Assembly (NCBI GenBank): GCA_015852425.1
Contig: JAAAIG010000435.1
Coordinates: 1-31,695 of the forward strand
Source: Gryganskiella cystojenkinii
Taxonomy: Eukaryota > Mortierellomycota > Mortierellomycetes > Mortierellales > Mortierellaceae
DNA length: 31,695 nt
Reading direction: 5' to 3'
Every line of letters begins with the position of its first letter. Positions within the stretch are counted from its first letter, which is position 1. Shown piece after piece: positions 1 through 9,678 of the stretch. Made by a program: the position numbers and the translations under genes. The notes under the pieces were generated by a model. The model ran no database searches and was not told the DNA's origin. It saw only the letters and a program-made list of their open reading frames with translations.

Positions 1-177
1 AGCCCAAGAGGAACCATCAGAATGGCACCGTGGACAAGGAGGATGTTGGCCTTTTTTTTTTTTGGAGGGAGTAGTGGGTGTCTTCGCGGCAGAAGTGGAG
101 ACAACAATAGTCAGGAGTGCGAAGTAGCAGTAGAGAATGATTTTGAAATGCTTCTTATTTTTTCGGCTAACTAACAT
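1..177 (-). CDS. 5' end of a secreted protein, probable alpha/beta hydrolase, apparently frameshifted
   Basis: This is a partial gene read leftwards from ATG 177-175 and running off the window edge after 59 codons. The first ~31 residues look like a signal peptide: a basic start (SRKNKK), a hydrophobic core (IILYCYFALLTIVV) and a small-residue end (STSAA). The frame then crosses a run of 12 A (T at 52-63 on +). Just after it the +1 frame reads KANILLVHGA, the beta-strand and HG oxyanion motif typical of alpha/beta hydrolases. The original frame resumes the family pattern with SDGSSWA. Two compensating one-base shifts about 30 nt apart would explain this, so the copy is either a pseudogene or carries sequence errors. 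The hydrolase assignment rests on this short stretch only. The gene diverges from CWC22 and shares its upstream region. Confidence 0.5.
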   Translation of the reverse strand, partial: MLVSRKNKKHFKIILYCYFALLTIVVSTSAAKTPTTPSKKKKGQHPPCPRCHSDGSSWA

Positions 178-312
178 GGATAAGCGTGGGCGGAAAATAT
201 GCGATTTTGAAAAATGCAATAGCCTGGGAATGTTTTCCAATCAGGGACGATAAATGGTGCAAGCCAGACAACAGGCGTTCGAGTTCATGCGTGCTCGCGC
301 CACTGATGCACG

Positions 313-420
313 TTTTCAGACAGATAAAACCTGTCCTCCATGTCTTATCATGTCTCCTTTCAGAAAGTTTTCAGACAGATAAAAACTTCCTCCATGTCTC
401 GTTTCAGAAAGATAAAATCC
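313..420. repeat. Imperfect tandem duplication carrying GATA motifs
   Basis: A unit starting TTTTCAGACAGATAAAA and continuing into a TCCTCCATGTCT stretch occurs at 313-345 and again at 367-399, 54 bp apart. The segment TTTCAGAAAG follows both copies (358-367 and 402-411), and a third, shortened AGATAAAA follows at 410-417. AGATAA matches the fungal GATA-factor site and appears three times (322, 377 and 411 region). Binding is inferred from motif only. Confidence 0.6.
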
Positions 421-520
421 CCCGGCTTTTGAAATCGCGAGATCAGAAGTTGTCCCTCACGTAGCACAGCGCTCTCTGTTAAGCAGAGAAGTGTTAAGGA
501 CCGCGCTGATGGATGAACTT

Positions 521-550
521 TCACGTGACCAAATAGTGACGTCACTATTT
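521..550. promoter_or_regulatory. E-box (CACGTG) next to a 20-bp CRE palindrome
   Basis: TCACGTGA at 521-528 is a palindromic E-box of the type bound by Cbf1-like bHLH factors. Two bases later a perfect 20-bp palindrome spans 531-550, centred on TGACGTCA at 537-544, the consensus site of CREB/ATF-type bZIP dimers. The flanking AAATAG/CTATTT arms are also symmetric. The site lies about 290 bp upstream of CWC22 and 350 bp upstream of the left-edge gene, so it could serve both. Confidence 0.65.
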
Positions 551-830
551 TTTTTGGCTTTTCGTTTCTTTTTGGTGGCATCTCTGTGCAATGGTTTAGG
601 GCGATTGCCGATTTCCGTCACTTTCACATCACATCCCATTACCGTCGCTTTCCACTCACATCCTTCTACTCTGCAAATGGCCGATATTGTCGAAGAGAGA
701 TCCCGCAGGTTTGTCATCAGCAACTTCATCAACAAACATACAATCGACTAATACAATTTGATTGCAGTGACCCTCTTAACTCACCGCGCCACCCTTTCGC
801 TGCAAATGATTCAGATCCCCTTCAAGATCC

Positions 831-3444
831 ATGAGCAGATCTCGCTCTCGCTCCAGGTCGCCCGCTCGGCCTGTCTCTCGGTCCCCTTCTCGGTCGCCTT
901 CTCGTTCCAAAAGCCGATCGAGTTCACCGGAAAAATCGCACAAACGCAAAGCCTCCTTCACACCTTCACCAGAGCGCTCAGGACAGAGAGGCGAAAGAGA
1001 AGACGGCGAGCGTTCCCCAGAGCCACAAAAAAAGAGTCGCAGGGATTCCAGAGATCGATCCCCAGACAGGAGGAGAAGAGGGCGCAGGGATGATAGTCGG
1101 GACCGATCTCCCTCTCCTCGGTCCAGGTCTCGATCGCCCGATAGAAGACGCAGGGATTCTAGAGAGCGATCAAATGGCAGGAACGGAGGCAGATCCGCTG
1201 CACCAACACGCAGGCAACCCCAAGGAGTGTTTGACGTTGATGCTGCTCGTCGTCGGGAGCGTGAACGACAGATGGAAGAGCGTGCTCCCGAGGCACCCAG
1301 ACCAGCACAGGATCCCAAAGACGAGATGAAAGCGCTTATGACCACGACCCGTACCGGAGGAGTTTATATTCCACCTGCGCGTCTGCGCATGATGCAGGAA
1401 CAGATCACGGACAAGAACTCGAAAGAATACCAGAGAATGGCATGGGAGGCTTTGAAGAAGAGTATCAACGGTCTTATCAACAAGGTATGCCCGACGGTCC
1501 TAAATGGAACATGACTCTAACCTCGTGCTCCAATGCCCTCACAGACATCACCCTAATATCGTTTTTTTTGAAACATAGGTTACGGCCTCCAACATTAAGG
1601 CGATCTTGCCAGAGCTCTTTGGAGAGAATTTGGTCCGCGGTCGAGGACTGTTTTGCAGATCCATCATGAAGGCGCAAGCTGCCTCAATGCCTTTCACTCC
1701 AGTCTATGCTGCCGTCGCTGCTGTGATCAACACCAAATTGCCCCAGATCGGAGAACTCTTGATCACTCGGTTGATTATTCAGTTCAGGAAGGCGTACAAG
1801 AGAAACGATAAGGCGACCTGTCTTGCCACCACGACATTTATCGCCCATCTTACGAATCAATGGGTCGCTCACGAGATTCTGGCGCTCAAGATCTTGTTTT
1901 TGCTTCTGGGACAACCGACTGAGGACTCGATCGAAATTGCAGTCGGATTCATGAAGGAGGTTGGATCGTTCCTGGCTCAGGAGGCTTCAGGCGCGAACGA
2001 GGGTGTGTTTGAACGACTTCGTAATATCCTGCACGAGGGCAAGATTGAGAAACGCACACAGTACATGATCGAGGTTCTCTTCCAGATCAGAAAGGACAAG
2101 TACAAGGACAACCCACCCGTCACTCCTGAATTGGATCTTGTCGACGATGATGAGCAAATCACACACACTTTGGAGCTGGACGAGGAGGATCTGGATGTTC
2201 AGGAGGGACTCGGTAGGTGGTCGGATAATATTTGTGTTGGATCAATATGGATTCTCAGAGATGCCATGGATGCCTAACTATTTTTTTTGTCTATTTCACG
2301 ATTGTTCATAGGTGTTTTCAAATACGATCCAGAGTACCTGGAGAACGAGGAGAAGTATCGTGCTATTAAGGCGGAAATTCTAGGCGAGGAGTCGGACGAG
2401 GATGAATCAGGATCGGAAGAGTCGGATGACGATGGAGAGGAAGAGACAGAGAGCCGAGAGGCACTGCAGAGAAAGATGGAAATTCAGGACAGGACCAACA
2501 CCAACTTGGTGAACCTGCGCAAGACCATTTATTTGACCATCAAGAGTTCGCTGAACTTTGAGGAATGTTGTCACAAGCTTATGCTGATCCAGCTGGAAGA
2601 GGGGCAACAGGTAAAGACCAATTTTTTTTCTGATTGTCGATTTATTCGTGGTTCTTTGGCCACCCACAGTTATTCACGTTTGTTTCTATTTCTTTGCATC
2701 TAGATCGAATTGTGCAACATGGTCATCGAGTGTTGCTCACAGGAACGGACGTACGAAAAGTTTTACGGATTGGTGGGCGAGCGATTCTCAAAGATCAACC
2801 GAAGCTGGGCCGAGGCCTTCCAGGAGTGTTTTGTGACCAACTACGAGACGATCCACCGACTGGAAACGAACCCTTTGCGTAACGTGGCCAAGTATTTCGG
2901 TCATCTCATGTCGACTGACGGTCTCTCTTGGAGTGTTCTCAGTGCGATTCATCTGAACGAAGAGGAGACAACGAGTAGTTCTCGTATCTTTATCAAGATT
3001 TTGTTCCAGGATTTGGTCGAGTCTCTTGGACTGAAAAAATTGAACGAGCGTGTCAAGGATCCCTATTGCGCCGAGTGGTTCGCAGGACTCTTCCCCAAGA
3101 ATAACCCCAAGAGCACACGTTTCGCCATCAACTTTTTCACAAGCATCGGTCTAGGTGCCTTGACCACGGATCTTCGCGAACACTTGAAGGTATGCATCCG
3201 TTGTTTTGAAAACGTTGCGGTAACGCAACATGTCTTGCTGATGGATAAGTTATTCACTCTCTCTTTTTTCTATAATTGCGTTTTGTCATAGAATGCACCC
3301 AAGACGATTATGGCCCAACAGCAGGACGAAGAGAGCTCAGACTCGGACTCGGACTCTGATTCAGACTCTGATTCAGACAGTGACTCGGATAGCGACTCTT
3401 CCTCAGGCTCGGACTCGAACTCTTCAGGATCCGAATCGGATTGA
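831..3444 (+). CDS. CWC22: Pre-mRNA-splicing factor CWC22
   Basis: CWC22 is a spliceosome component that escorts eIF4A3 to the spliceosome and so helps deposit the exon junction complex. Five exons (831-1484, 1579-2212, 2312-2610, 2704-3189, 3292-3444) join in frame to 741 residues. An Arg/Ser-rich domain fills residues 1 to about 120. The family signature [14 protein letters not shown] near 175 opens the MIF4G domain (about 190-370), followed by an acidic linker and an MA3 domain starting near residue 497. The motifs [14 protein letters not shown] and [13 protein letters not shown] are those of the CWC22 family. The protein ends in an Asp/Ser-rich tail rather than the long RS/basic tail of animal CWC22; here the RS region is N-terminal. 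Start 831 is the only ATG giving this frame. Introns 1 and 2 carry CTAAC branch sites. Confidence 0.96.
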
Positions 3445-3471
3445 TAAAAGGGCGAGACGAAGAAAAGTCTG

Positions 3472-3477
3472 AATAAA
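3472..3477 (+). terminator. Poly(A) signal of CWC22
   Basis: AATAAA lies 28 nt after the CWC22 stop codon, the expected place for a cleavage/polyadenylation signal. The gap to the next gene is only 260 bp. Confidence 0.55.
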
Positions 3478-3613
3478 AAATCTATGATAATTAATTTACT
3501 TGATTCGACGTCAAAGTATTCATGATCCATGTAAGGGCTGTGCAACTTCCCCACCGAAGGATCTCTTTTCCAAGGAATTCCCTTTCGTGGATGAAGGTCA
3601 CAATTAGTAGATG

Positions 3614-3620
3614 TATAAAA
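3614..3620 (+). promoter_or_regulatory. TATA box of the m-AAA protease gene
   Basis: TATAAAA lies 85 bp ahead of ATG 3705, in the only gap between this gene and CWC22. It would place transcription start near 3645 and leave a 5' leader of about 60 nt. Confidence 0.5.
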
Positions 3621-3704
3621 AAGTTCGAATGAGCACTCACATGTAGGAGCTCCTCCCTTCATTCGACCAACACATCACTGTTTTTCATCAACTCCTCAAA
3701 TTAC

Positions 3705-6245
3705 ATGAGCGCCTTTATATCACGGGCATCGTCCCTATCCTCGGCGGCAGCCAGGAAGGGATGCTGCGCTGCCTTGCCCCGTTTCGCCACCGCCGGCCGA
3801 TCGGGTCTCGTGCGCAATCGAATCCAGACACGGTTCTACAACAGCGGAGCAGACAAGCAGCCTCAAAAGGGCGACGGACACGGCAACAGACCCGAAAACA
3901 TCCCCAAGGGATTTGAAAACTTTTTTGGAAAGATGCTCAAGGACGCGGCCAAGAAGGCCGAGAACGCTGGATCGGGACAGTCTCCTAAAAGTGCCGGAAA
4001 TGGTGGCAATAAGACCTCCTCCAACAAGAACAACAACAGCAAGAACGAAAACGAAGGAGGGCATAACAACAACAGCACCAACAATCAAGGAAGTAATCGT
4101 CAACCCCACCGTAAACCTATCCCTCCACCAGAGGGTCAAGCCTACACCATGTCCTTGAACGCCAACACGATCTTGCCTCTCGCCTTCACATCCTATGTCC
4201 TTTACAAAGCCATGTCTCCCGGCGAGAACACACGTGAGATCACCTGGCAGGAATTTCGCTCTACCTTCTTGGACCGTGGTCTCGTCGATCGTCTAGTCGT
4301 CCTGAACAGGAACAGGGTCAAGGTCTACCTCCGTGGTGATACTTCAGGACACATGGGTGGCAGCCTTGGACCTCAACATGGAACCTCCTACGTCTTCAGC
4401 ATCGGATCTGTCGAGGCCTTTGAACGCAAGTTGGAAGAGGCGCAGACAGAGCTCGGCATTCCCGGATCGGAACGTATCCCTGTCTCTTATAGAGACGAGG
4501 TTAATGTCTTGGGCACCCTGCTTCACTTTGCACCCACTTTGTTGTTGGTTGGTGTTCTCGTTTACATGGCCAAGAAGGGAGGTGCTGGTGGAGCTGGATC
4601 CGGTATCTTTGGCGTTGGCAAATCCAAAGCCAAGATGTTTAACCAGGAGACAGATATCACTGTCAAGTTTAAGGATGTCGCCGGCATGGACGAGGCCAAG
4701 CTCGAGATCATGGAATTTGTCAAGTTCTTGAAGAACCCTGAAGCGTATGAAAAGCTCGGAGCCAAGATCCCCAAAGGCGCAATTCTCAGTGGACCTCCCG
4801 GTACAGGAAAGACCCTTTTGGCCAAGGCCACGGCTGGAGAAGCCGGTGTCCCCTTCCTTAGTGTCTCTGGATCCGAATTCGTCGAGATGTTTGTCGGTGT
4901 CGGAGCCTCGCGTGTCCGAGATTTGTTTGCGAGCGCCAAGAAGCTTGCTCCCTGTATCATCTTTGTTGATGAGATTGATGCGATCGGAAAGGCTCGTGGC
5001 AAGGGCGGTCAATTTGGAGGCAACGATGAACGTGAGAGCACGTTGAACCAACTCTTGGTCGAGATGGACGGTTTTGGATCGAACGAGCATGTGGTTGTCC
5101 TCGCAGGAACGAATCGACCCGATGTTCTGGATGATGCGTTGATGCGTCCTGGTCGATTTGATCGTCATATCGCGATTGATCGTCCTGATATCAAGGGTCG
5201 ACAGGATATCTTCAAGGTCCATCTGAGACCCATCAAGACTGAAGAGGATATCCCCAAGTTGTCTCAGAAGCTTGCGGCCTTGACCCCTGGATTTTCGGGA
5301 GCCGATATCCATAACGTATGTAACGAGGCTGCATTAATTGCTGCGAGACATAACAAGGAGACCGTAGTCGAGTCTGATTTTGAGGCCGCGATCGAGCGTG
5401 TGATTGTCGGTTTGGAGAAGAAATCCAAGGTTTTGTCACCTGAGGAGAAGAAGACGGTCGCTTATCACGAGGCTGGACATGCTGTTGCAGGATGGTACCT
5501 CGAACATGCTGATCCTCTGCTCAAGGTCTCGATCATTCCTCGTGGCGTTGGTGCACTCGGCTATGCACAGTATTTGCCCAAGGATCAGTACTTGTACTCG
5601 ACACAACAGCTGATGGATCGCATGTGTATGACCCTCGGTGGTCGTGTCTCGGAACACATTTTCTTTGGAGTCATTACCACTGGAGCGCAGGACGATCTTC
5701 AGAAGGTGACCAAGATGGCATATGCTCAAGGTAACAAAAAGAGAAAGAAAGAAAGAAGGAAGAAAACATCGTACGATACTGTCGAGATTTACTCGTAGAA
5801 AGCTCTAGAGAAGCTAACAGATGTTTTCACTATTTTTGACAATTGAATTGTAATAGTCGCCACTTATGGTATGGACTCTGAACTCGGTCCATTGTCGTAC
5901 GGTAACCCCGACAAGGAGAACCAGTTCACAAAGCCTTACAGTGAACAGACAGGACAGTTGATCGATAACCAAGTACGGTCCTTGATTGGTCAAGCATTCC
6001 GCAAGACCACAGACTTGTTGACGGAGAAACGGGCTGATGTCGAGAAGGTCGCCAAGTTGTTGATGGAGAAGGAAGTCCTGAACCGAGCCGATATGGAACG
6101 CCTCTTGGGCAAACGTCCCTTCCAGGACAAGCTGCACGAGCTGTTGGGCACAGAGGCCACGGAGCAGGATGAGAAATACGGATCCTCGTCCGCTCCCACG
6201 ACTGACACGCCACAATCCACACCTCCCCCTCCTGCCTCGTCTTAG
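3705..6245 (+). CDS. AFG3: Mitochondrial m-AAA protease subunit, AFG3/YTA12 (FtsH) family
   Basis: This is an ATP-driven zinc metalloprotease of the mitochondrial inner membrane that degrades misfolded membrane proteins and matures some imported ones. Two exons (3705-5730, 5857-6245) give 804 residues. The N-terminus is Arg/Ser/Ala-rich and free of acidic residues, as in a mitochondrial presequence, followed by an Asn/Gly/Lys-rich linker. Transmembrane segments lie near 152-168 and 272-289 and bracket the FtsH extracellular-type domain. Walker A GPPGTGKT is at 363-370, Walker B FVDEID has D422/E423, the second region of homology is RPGRFDRH, and the zinc site HEAGH is at 588-592 with an Asp ligand in GAQDD. 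The second exon completes the helical protease domain ([20 protein letters not shown]). The 126-nt intron has a CTAAC branch site. I cannot firmly tell AFG3 from its partner YTA12. Confidence 0.95.
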
Positions 6246-6921
6246 ATCGCACATCACTCTCCCGCATTGTAAAAAACACGACCCCCCATCCCACCCCTCC
6301 CCTCCCCTTTTTTACCTTTTACCTCTTTCCCCCGAATGAAGTTCCCTCTCAATGAATGACCGATAATACCTTTTTTTCTCACGTATATCCTCACAACTAC
6401 GAAAGCTGCCAAAAAAAACCTCGTCTTTGCTTTTTTAAAATATTTTCCATAGACAAGATAAAAAACTTTTGCCATAGTTAGTAGGTCTTTCGGTTTGTTT
6501 GTTTGTTTGTTTGCTTATTTGTTTGTTTGTTTGCGGCTCGAAATGGATCAACAAAGGGAAGGAGGGATGCAACAGAAGTTGTGGTTGCACAAGAAACAGG
6601 ATGGTAGGGGCATGTTGGCCTGTGCCTGCCACAGAAAGATAATTTTGGCTCTCTAGCGACCAACATCCGATCTGCCAACAAAAAATAAAAATCAGGCCAC
6701 TCTCTTGCTCTCTGTCCCTCAAGGGAATTCGACCTGCAACTCTCGGACTTATTTAAGGACGAACCTTTTCATTCGCTCCATCAACAACCGGTTCAGCCAT
6801 TCCATTTGCATTCATCTCAGTCCGCCCATTCATTCACTCTTGAATCGGATTGCTCTCTTCCCTCTTCTTCTTTATTCACTTCCATTAAACTTTTCTCTTT
6901 GTCTTCTCTCTCTCAATCGAA
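6246..6921. other. Intergenic region with TTTG repeat and putative ERG7 promoter
   Basis: No gene is evident in these 676 bp. The region holds the 3' flank of the protease gene, a TTTG microsatellite at 6493-6534, and a pyrimidine-rich leader before ERG7. A TATA-like TTATTTAAGG lies at 6749-6758, about 165 bp upstream of the ERG7 start. A minus-strand frame across the microsatellite encodes only Asn/Lys/Gln/Thr repeats and is not credible. Confidence 0.6.
6493..6534. repeat. TTTG microsatellite
   Basis: About ten tandem TTTG units are interrupted once by CTTA. It is a simple repeat in intergenic DNA and is likely length-polymorphic. Confidence 0.85.
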
Positions 6922-9511
6922 ATGCCTGGCTCAGCCATCAACACAACTCATCTCCCGACAGACAGGACCCGTTGGCGCCTTCGTGCGGACGAGGGTCGTC
7001 AGACCTGGCACTACCTGAGCGAACAAGAACACAAGGCCAACCCTCAGACTGATATTGAGAAGTACTGGCTCGGTCTTCCCTTGGTAAAAAGAGATAACTG
7101 ATGAAAGCTTATTGTGGTCATTGTCCCTGATCAGCGCATTGACACCTGCACCTTTCTTTTTTACTTTTTTTTTTTCTTTTTGCATGCAAATAGGATGCTC
7201 CTCAATTGCCCAAGGCGAAGACAGCGCTCGAGTCCGCCAGGAACGGATTCGAGTTTTTCAAACGACTTCAGAATGAAGAAGGATTCTGGTCTGGAGAATA
7301 TGGTGGGCCTATGTTCTTGTTGCCCGGTTTGGTCATTACCTATTATATCACCAAAGCAAAGATGCCCGAGGGCTGGGGTCAAGAGATCATTCAGTACCTG
7401 TTCAACCGAGCTCACAAGGACGATGGCGGCTGGGGATTGTAAGCCAACTTTTTTTTTTGACCTGCTTACTCACGGATTTGATATCAAGGCAGCTTGTTTT
7501 CAAGTTTCTTAATCTGCCCCGTTTTCTTATTTCTCCGTCTGATCTTAGGCACATTGAGGGACACTCAACTGTTTTTGGAACAGCATTGAACTACACGGCG
7601 TTGCGTCTTCTTGGTGTTGATGCTGAACATCCCGTCTGTGTGAAGGCTCGAGGAACTCTTCACAAACTCGGCGGCGCGACTGGTTCGCCTTCCTGGGGTA
7701 AATTCTGGCTAGCGACCTTGGGCGTGTACGATTGGGAGGGTATGAACCCTGTCCCCCCAGAGCTTTGGTTGTTACCCCATGCTATTCCCTTTCACCCTGC
7801 TCGATACTGGTGCCATACCCGTAACGTCTACATCCCCATGAGTTATATCTATGGTCGTCGTGCAACTTACCCTGGCGACGAACTGACCAGCCAATTGCGC
7901 GAAGAGTTGTATACCCAGCCCTACAAGACCATCCCCTGGCACCGACAACGCAACAACATCTGTAAGGCCGACGAATACTATCCTCACACGAGGCTGTTGA
8001 ACTTTTTGAACGGTGGCCTGGTCGGACTCGAGAAGGTCACTTCAAGGACGGTAATCCGCACCCAGGCGTTGAAGGCCGCCTATGCACAGGTGAAATACGA
8101 GGACGAGAACACATATTACCTCGATATTGGACCTGTCAACAAGATGATGAACATGCTGTGCGTCTTTTATGAGGAGGGTCCAGAATCTGAGCCGTTCAAG
8201 AAGCATGCCAAACACAACATCGACTTTATGTGGTACGTGAAAGTTGATCAGAGTACTTTCTTACTCCTCGAAATCCCATGTCTGTATAGCCGTGAACACT
8301 CAATTTTTATTTTTATTTTTGATTTCTAGGATGTCGAGCGAGGGCATGATGATGAACGGCACCAACGGATCGCAGCTTTGGGATGCCGCTTTGCTGATCC
8401 AAGGTGTGATTGAATCTGGATTAGCTCACGAGAGTCAGAACCACGATGCCATGAACAAGGGCTTGATGTTTTTGGACGATTGTCAGATCAAGAGGAACCC
8501 CCCGTTCATGAAGGAGGGTTGGCGTGATCCTACCTTGGGTGCTTGGCCTTTCAGTAACAAGTTCCAAGGTTACACCGTCTCAGACTGCACCTCCGAGGGT
8601 CTCAAGGCGGTCCTGCTGTTGCAGGGCAAGTTGAGGTAACGAACGGGCAGAAACAACTGGAAAGGAGACGAGAAATGATTTGTTTCGTTTACCAGTACAA
8701 TGATATTGACGGCGATTTACTTTTTTTCTCCTTTCTTAAACCCTATAGCTACACCAAGGAACTCGTGTCGTTCGAACGTATGAAGCAAGCCGTTGATATC
8801 GTCCTGGCCATGCAGAACAAGAGTGGAGGTTTCGCCAGCTACGAGAGTGTCCGTGGTCCTGCCTGGTTGGAATGGATCAACCCCGCCGAGGTCTTTGGCA
8901 ACATCATGATCGAGTACTGTTATCCTGAATGCTCGACCGCCTGTGTCCTTGGCTTGACTTACTTCCGTGAACAGCGTCCCGATTACCGGCGTGAGGAGAT
9001 TGACAGGACGATAGAACGCGCTATCGACTTTATCCTCAAGGATCAGCGTGCGGACGGCTCCTGGTATGGATCCTGGGCCATCTGTTTCACCTACGCAACC
9101 ATGTTTGCCTGTGAAGCCCTCTCGAGTGTCGGTCAATCCTATGAGAACAGTGAGCCCGTTCGTAAGGCCTGTGAGTTCTTGTTGTCGAAGCAGAGAGAGG
9201 ATGGTGGTTGGGGTGAATCCTACAAGTCTTGTGAACAACATCGTTACATCGAGCATGCCGAGTCCCAAGTTGTTCAAACTTCGTGGGCATTGATGGCGTT
9301 GATGGCGGCCAAGTGTCCCAACCAGGAGGCGATCCGCCGCGGTGTCAAAATGATCATGGACCGTCAACAACCCGACGGTCAATGGAAACAGGAGGCCATC
9401 GAAGGTATCTTTAACCACTCTTGTTCAATCTCTTACGGTAACTATAAGCATATCTTTACCATCTGGGCCCTCGGACGTTACGCCAAGACCTATGGCGACA
9501 TTGTAGTTTAG
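6922..9511 (+). CDS. ERG7: Lanosterol synthase (2,3-oxidosqualene cyclase)
   Basis: The enzyme cyclises (S)-2,3-oxidosqualene to lanosterol, the first sterol of the ergosterol pathway, on ER and lipid-droplet membranes. Five exons (6922-7083, 7194-7438, 7549-8232, 8330-8635, 8749-9511) give 719 residues, the usual fungal length. The start MPGSAINTTHLPTDRTRWRL and GRQTWHYL match the family's N-terminus. Several QW repeats are visible (KDDGGWG, QRADGSWYGSW, QREDGGWGE, QQPDGQW). The protonating aspartate is D449 in VSDCTSEGLK, where most cyclases read DCTAE. C-terminal landmarks CAISY-like SCSISYGNYKHIFTIWALGR are present. Introns are 97-113 nt. The gene converges on the glucosidase II beta gene 167 bp away. 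No sterol-response element was recognised. Confidence 0.97.
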
Positions 9512-9678
9512 ACTTTGTTTACGTTTGTAGTAGCAAAGATAGAAGAAGGGGAGGGAGAAAAATATACCGATAGTTTTGCGTACGATTGAGAATGCAGCAT
9601 ATGTTTGTTGGTGAGTCGCTGCTACCGGGCAGGATCATAATATTTGATTTTAATTTTAGACGCTACAACAAAACATGT

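Larger units (their letters stand above)
178..830. promoter_or_regulatory. Divergent promoter region between the left-edge secreted-protein gene and CWC22
   Basis: This 653-bp stretch holds no convincing gene. It contains a duplicated module with GATA motifs (313-420), an E-box beside a CRE palindrome (521-550), a T-rich tract after the palindrome, and a small upstream ORF with a possible 59-nt intron just ahead of the CWC22 start. The open frames that cross it are short, overlap one another and have no protein-like composition. Confidence 0.6.

Noticed and set aside
776..1345. 189-codon minus-strand frame rich in Ser/Arg/Leu
   Set aside because: Antisense of the RS-repeat part of CWC22; repetitive coding DNA commonly gives such frames.
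4344..5312. 322-codon minus-strand open frame inside the m-AAA protease gene
   Set aside because: It is the antisense of highly conserved AAA codons; its peptide is not domain-like, and the sense frame carries all family motifs.
8717..9418. 233-codon minus-strand frame in ERG7
   Set aside because: Shadow of the last ERG7 exon; no start context or family resemblance.
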